36,521 nt of DNA from Scatosoma sp045658805 (lineage in GTDB: Bacteria > Bacillota > Clostridia > Christensenellales > Borkfalkiaceae): contig JAZOVQ010000003.1 in assembly GCA_045658805.1 (NCBI GenBank), positions 1-36,521 on the forward strand, written 5' to 3'. The translations under genes and the position numbers were made by a program. The notes beneath the pieces were generated by a model. That model was not told where the DNA came from and did no database searches. It was given only the letters and a program-made list of their open reading frames with translations. Position 1 is the first letter of the stretch; the number at the start of each line of letters is the position of its first letter. Of this stretch, positions 33,149 to 36,521 are shown one piece after another.

Positions 33149-34375
33149 GTGAAATTTATCAAAGAAACGATACAATATTTAAAAGACAATCCCTTGCAAC
33201 TGGGCATCATAATAGGCTTGCTTGCCTTTTTGTTGCTTGTGGTTATCATTATCATTGCGCTGTCTGTCAAATGTTCCAAAGCCAAAATTGCGGCGGAAAA
33301 AGCGGCGGTAGCTAAACTGGCGCAGGGCAAACAACAAGCGGAAAAACCGCAGGAAACCAAACCTGAAAGCGTACCTGCCCCTGCCCAATCGGTTGAACCC
33401 ATCCAAGCGCAAAGCCAACCCGAAGAAGAAAAGCAAGCGGAAACGCCTGCAAAAGCGCCCGTAAACAAACGCCCTACGGAAACGAAAACTACCGAAAAGG
33501 CAAAGGTGGAAAAGCCCGCGGCAAAGACGGCGCTTATCGACGAATTGAAGGATTCGGAAAAGGAAATTGATTTTTACGAGGAAGGCGACACGGACAAAAT
33601 TGCGAGATACAGCGGCAAATGGACGATATGCCGTGTGGTAACGGACGAGCACGACCAAGACACCGAAGAAATGTATTTCTTCGAGCTACACGCTTCCAAC
33701 GGCGAAAAGCTGCTTTCTAGCGAGGAATACACCAGCTACAACGGCGCGTTGCGCGGTATTGAAACGCACAAGACGAACATTTTGAAGGACAATTTCAAAA
33801 TTACCCTTTCCAAGAAAGGCGATTATATTTTCAAATTGTTGAGTGGAAAAAACACTCTGCTTTGCATGGGCGAAAATTATGCGACCAAGGCGCGCTGTGA
33901 AAGCGCGATTGAATCGGCAAAGCGTTTTGCAAAGACCGCGGTTGTGGACGAAAACGTACAAGACCACGTTGTAAAATTGCCCGTTGAGGACGATACGGAG
34001 CTGACTCCCCTGCCCGACGGATATAACGGAAAATGGATTATCTCTTCCCAAACCGCCGACGACGGCGAGCAAGTGTTCTATTTTGAGCTGTTTGCAAACA
34101 ACGGCGAAAAGTTACTTTCCAGCGAGGAATACACGACGTATATCGGCGCGGTGAACGGTATCCGCACCCATAAGACGAACATTGAAAAGAACAATTTCCG
34201 CATTTCGTTGACCAAGCGAGGCGATTATATTTACAAGCTGCTAAACGGCAACGGACAGCTGTTGTGCTTGGGTGAACATTATAAAACCAAGCGTTTGTGT
34301 TTGAACGCGGTGGAATCGGTAAAGCGTTTTGCTATGAATTCCCCCGTCCTGACCGACCCAAATACCCATAAATAA
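33149..34375 (+). CDS. Membrane-anchored protein with tandem DUF1508 (YegP-like) repeats
   Basis: 408 residues from a GTG with TAGGAGAG upstream. A membrane helix near 17-40 (LQLGIIIGLLAFLLLVVIII), an Ala/Lys/Glu/Pro-rich linker to about 150, then two modules of about 115 residues. Each has two half-repeats: FYFELHASNGEKLLSSEEYT and YIFKLLSGKNTLLCMGENY in the first, FYFELFANNGEKLLSSEEYT and YIYKLLNGNGQLLCLGEHY in the second. DUF1508 proteins are small beta proteins of unknown function, often soluble and alone; four half-repeats on a membrane stalk is less common. Orientation of the repeats is uncertain. Confidence 0.8.
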   Translation: MKFIKETIQYLKDNPLQLGIIIGLLAFLLLVVIIIIALSVKCSKAKIAAEKAAVAKLAQGKQQAEKPQETKPESVPAPAQSVEPIQAQSQPEEEKQAETPAKAPVNKRPTETKTTEKAKVEKPAAKTALIDELKDSEKEIDFYEEGDTDKIARYSGKWTICRVVTDEHDQDTEEMYFFELHASNGEKLLSSEEYTSYNGALRGIETHKTNILKDNFKITLSKKGDYIFKLLSGKNTLLCMGENYATKARCESAIESAKRFAKTAVVDENVQDHVVKLPVEDDTELTPLPDGYNGKWIISSQTADDGEQVFYFELFANNGEKLLSSEEYTTYIGAVNGIRTHKTNIEKNNFRISLTKRGDYIYKLLNGNGQLLCLGEHYKTKRLCLNAVESVKRFAMNSPVLTDPNTHK

Positions 34376-34391
34376 AATAAAAACGCATGAT

Positions 34392-34428
34392 AAAAGCGAA
34401 CCTGAAAAGTTTTCAGGTTCGCTTTTTT
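34392..34428. terminator. Long bidirectional terminator
   Basis: 17-bp perfect arms (34392-34408 and 34410-34426) around one base, with A-run and T-run on the two sides; it serves both the DUF1508 gene and the convergent DUF378 gene. Confidence 0.92.
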
Positions 34429-34456
34429 GCACTTGGTTTCGCCTATCGTTATTCGA

Positions 34457-34681
34457 TTAGTCCGCGCGGCGTTTCAACCAAAGCACGCCGTCGGTGATAA
34501 ACGGCGAAAGGATTAACCAAAGCGCGGAAAGCGCAATGATCGAATACACAACCACCGATCCGAACGTACGCGCGCCAGAGAAAATTGAGGATACAAGGTT
34601 GAAATTGAACAAACCAAACAAGCCCCAATTTACTGCGCCGACAATAACCAACACGTAGGCAATAATATTTACAATACGCAT
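34457..34681 (-). CDS. DUF378 family small membrane protein
   Basis: 74 residues, two membrane helices (IIAYVLVIVGAVNWGLFGLF and VVVYSIIALSALWLILSPF). The VGAVNWGLFGLFNFNLV motif is the signature of DUF378 (COG2155). Function unknown. GGAGGG precedes the ATG. TGAAC and GTTCA (34697-34712, 6-bp spacer) form a small dyad upstream. It may share a transcript with the ABC permease 74 bp upstream. Confidence 0.9.
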   Translation of the reverse strand: MRIVNIIAYVLVIVGAVNWGLFGLFNFNLVSSIFSGARTFGSVVVYSIIALSALWLILSPFITDGVLWLKRRAD

Positions 34682-34755
34682 AAACGTTCCCTCCTATGAA
34701 CAGTATCGTTCAAAAACGGAGATTTATGCATAAACTTCGGCTTTCTTTGCAAAGC

Positions 34756-36521
34756 TTATTCGGTACGAAGTGCCACTACGGGGTCTTTCTTCGCCGCCGA
34801 GCCTGCAGGGATTAAACCGCTGATTAAGGTCAAGCCAATGCTGATTGCGATCATTGCAAGCGCGGACGTGAAAGGCAAGGACGCAAAGGTGTAAATGCCC
34901 GTCAAATAGCCCAGCAACGCATTGATACCCAAGGAAAGCAAATAGGTTACGCCAACACCCAAAACCCCCGACGTCAAGCCGATAATAAAGGTTTCGGCAT
35001 TGAAGAGGTTTTTGATATCCCTCTTTCTTGCGCCAAGCGAACGGAGTACGCCGATTTCTTTAACACGTTCGACAACCGAAACGTAGGTAATAATACCAAT
35101 CATGACCGACGATACCACAAGCGAAATGGACGTAAATGCTACCAATACGTAGGTAATGGAATCCAAAATGGTTTCTACCATTTTCATCATGGTACCGATT
35201 GTGTCGGTGTATTGCACTACGTCTGCGGTTGCGCAGGTTTCGTTCCATGCGTCCAAATGCGCCAAAATTTGCTGTTTATCTTCAAAGGTGTCCGTGTAAA
35301 TTTTGATAGAGTTGATGCTGTCCTTACCGCCGACAGAACGGATTGCCGAATCGCCATAAAGGAAATAGCATTTCTTTACCTTTTCCATGACCATGTTCAT
35401 AAGCGTATCGTTTGCGCCGTAATCGCCGCCTTGTTCGGTTTTTTGGCTTGCCATCGATTCGCCCGACATATAATAGGCTTCCAAATTTTTAGAAACTACT
35501 TTGAAGCTGTCGCTGTTGAGAAGCGCCCAAAATTCCATTGCCTTTTCTCTATACGCTTCCGCGTCCGCCGTAGCGTCAAGCGTGGAAAGCTGTTGCAATA
35601 ACGAGTTAAATTCCTGTACCTTTACCGTTTGTTCACGCAAGGATTTGGAAATCTTCGATTGCATATTGACAGCCAAATATTCGTCGCAAAGCTGTTCGGT
35701 AATATACAAGCCCTGCTTCAAACAGCCGTTGTTCATGTCCTCTTTCAAGCGGATAACGCCCGTTACCGTCACTTCAACGCCCGTGCCTTCGCCCAAGTTG
35801 AACTGGTCTACCGAACGGCTGCCCGTATAATCGTACAAATAATTTTCACTGCTGCTTTCGGTGTACACCGCGTCGTTGTAATTGAGCATAAATTTCTTGC
35901 CAATTACTTGGTTTAAGGGAATCATCAATTCTTCCACCGTTTCCACGGACGCGCCTTCGTCGGGGAAAAGATCCAAGAATTGCTGTTCGCCAATGAAACC
36001 GAGTTGGGCAAGCGTGAGGTCGGTCATATCGTTGTTTTTGCCGATAACGATTACCGCTTCGTTTGCTTTTTCAGGGAATTTACCAAACCCGTTTACCAAT
36101 TCATACTGCGATTGCACGTACGCGCCGAAATCCGCGCTGGTATCGTCCGCCGTACCAGGCATTTTACCATAAATACTGCCAAGATAATCTACAAGCGGCG
36201 CAAGCGTTGCATATTTTTCTTCCTGCTGCGTCAGCTTTAAGGTGTAATACGCTTTCAATTCGGACAAGGACATAACGCGCTTTTCTTCTTTGCCCGTCGT
36301 TTCGTTTTCTACCGCCACTTCGGTGAAAAGTACGTCGTTCAACGCCATACCCGTGCTGTACGAAATTGCCGAATAATGCCCTGAAACTTGTTCCACGTAA
36401 TCAATATAAGTATCCGAAAGGTTGTTGGTGACCGTCATACCTCTTGCAATGTTCGTCAAGAAGGAGTTTACGTATACGTTATCCCCAATTTTGTCAAGCT
36501 CGGGAAGCTCGGTTGCGGAGT
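34756..36521 (-). CDS. ABC transporter permease, FtsX/MacB-like (N terminus off the window)
   Basis: The frame is open through the right edge (the bases after 36459 encode ...VYVNSFLTNIARG), so the ATG at 36459 is internal and the N terminus is missing. The visible 588 residues are an extracytoplasmic domain followed by a C-terminal FtsX block with three membrane helices: ILDSITYVLVAFTSISLVVSSVMIGIITYVSV, RVKEIGVLRSLGARKRDIKNLF and a last helix before PAGSAAKKDPVVALRTE. This is the MacB-type permease ending. The gene may be fused to an ATPase, as is common in Clostridia; that part is not visible. Confidence 0.87.
   Translation of the reverse strand, partial: SATELPELDKIGDNVYVNSFLTNIARGMTVTNNLSDTYIDYVEQVSGHYSAISYSTGMALNDVLFTEVAVENETTGKEEKRVMSLSELKAYYTLKLTQQEEKYATLAPLVDYLGSIYGKMPGTADDTSADFGAYVQSQYELVNGFGKFPEKANEAVIVIGKNNDMTDLTLAQLGFIGEQQFLDLFPDEGASVETVEELMIPLNQVIGKKFMLNYNDAVYTESSSENYLYDYTGSRSVDQFNLGEGTGVEVTVTGVIRLKEDMNNGCLKQGLYITEQLCDEYLAVNMQSKISKSLREQTVKVQEFNSLLQQLSTLDATADAEAYREKAMEFWALLNSDSFKVVSKNLEAYYMSGESMASQKTEQGGDYGANDTLMNMVMEKVKKCYFLYGDSAIRSVGGKDSINSIKIYTDTFEDKQQILAHLDAWNETCATADVVQYTDTIGTMMKMVETILDSITYVLVAFTSISLVVSSVMIGIITYVSVVERVKEIGVLRSLGARKRDIKNLFNAETFIIGLTSGVLGVGVTYLLSLGINALLGYLTGIYTFASLPFTSALAMIAISIGLTLISGLIPAGSAAKKDPVVALRTE

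Overview
The window looks like a chromosome segment of an anaerobic, gut-type member of the Clostridia (Bacillota). The evidence is strong AGGAGG-type ribosome sites, a TM1266-type [FeFe]-hydrogenase-system regulator gene, PepV-type dipeptidase, DUF1508 and DUF378 proteins, and a Firmicute-style LexA box. The species cannot be named from sequence alone. The first gene (from base 3) looks complete; the last gene is cut by the right edge.

Layout. 1-3.8 kb: a lipoprotein polysaccharide deacetylase converges on a four-gene minus-strand unit (TM1266-type regulator, binding lipoprotein, permease, ATPase). 3.8-4.1 kb is a gene-free leader with a terminator hairpin. 4.1-5.4 kb: trmB and dut, with a clear promoter. 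5.5-15.5 kb: a minus-strand phage head-and-neck cassette in the order HTH-like protein, large terminase, small Lys-rich protein, P22-like portal, scaffold, major capsid, head-tail adaptor, gp10-like hub, unknown protein. Every gene is open, but I see no integrase, repressor, replication, long-tail, ejection or lysis gene. A plus-strand secreted, membrane-anchored protein sits inside it. 15.5-16.45 kb is non-coding, with a LexA-like SOS box, two 86-bp direct repeats flanking a hairpin-rich core, and short tandem repeats.

16.45-20.7 kb: a secreted beta-propeller membrane protein with an apparently leaderless promoter, a 24-codon upstream ORF that can fold on itself, and a long mgtE with a duplicated N domain. 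20.7-27.6 kb: a minus-strand run, probably led by the radC promoter: radC, histidine kinase, response regulator, HAD phosphatase, cysK, ABC ATPase, FtsX-like permease. 27.8-29.3 kb: pepV (plus). 29.3-33.0 kb: a TetR regulator with a dyad around its promoter, and two FAD oxidoreductases from an exactly leaderless promoter. 33.1-36.5 kb: a membrane-anchored DUF1508-repeat protein, a DUF378 protein and a truncated ABC permease.

Most interesting: (a) the intact but minimal capsid/packaging cassette with a nearby SOS box, which could be a decayed prophage, a capsid-forming satellite or a domesticated GTA-like particle; (b) the repeat and structured-RNA region beside it; (c) the upstream ORF before mgtE; (d) two leaderless promoters; (e) the terminator in the leader of the TM1266/ABC operon. 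All functional statements are based on reading motifs; no database search was run.
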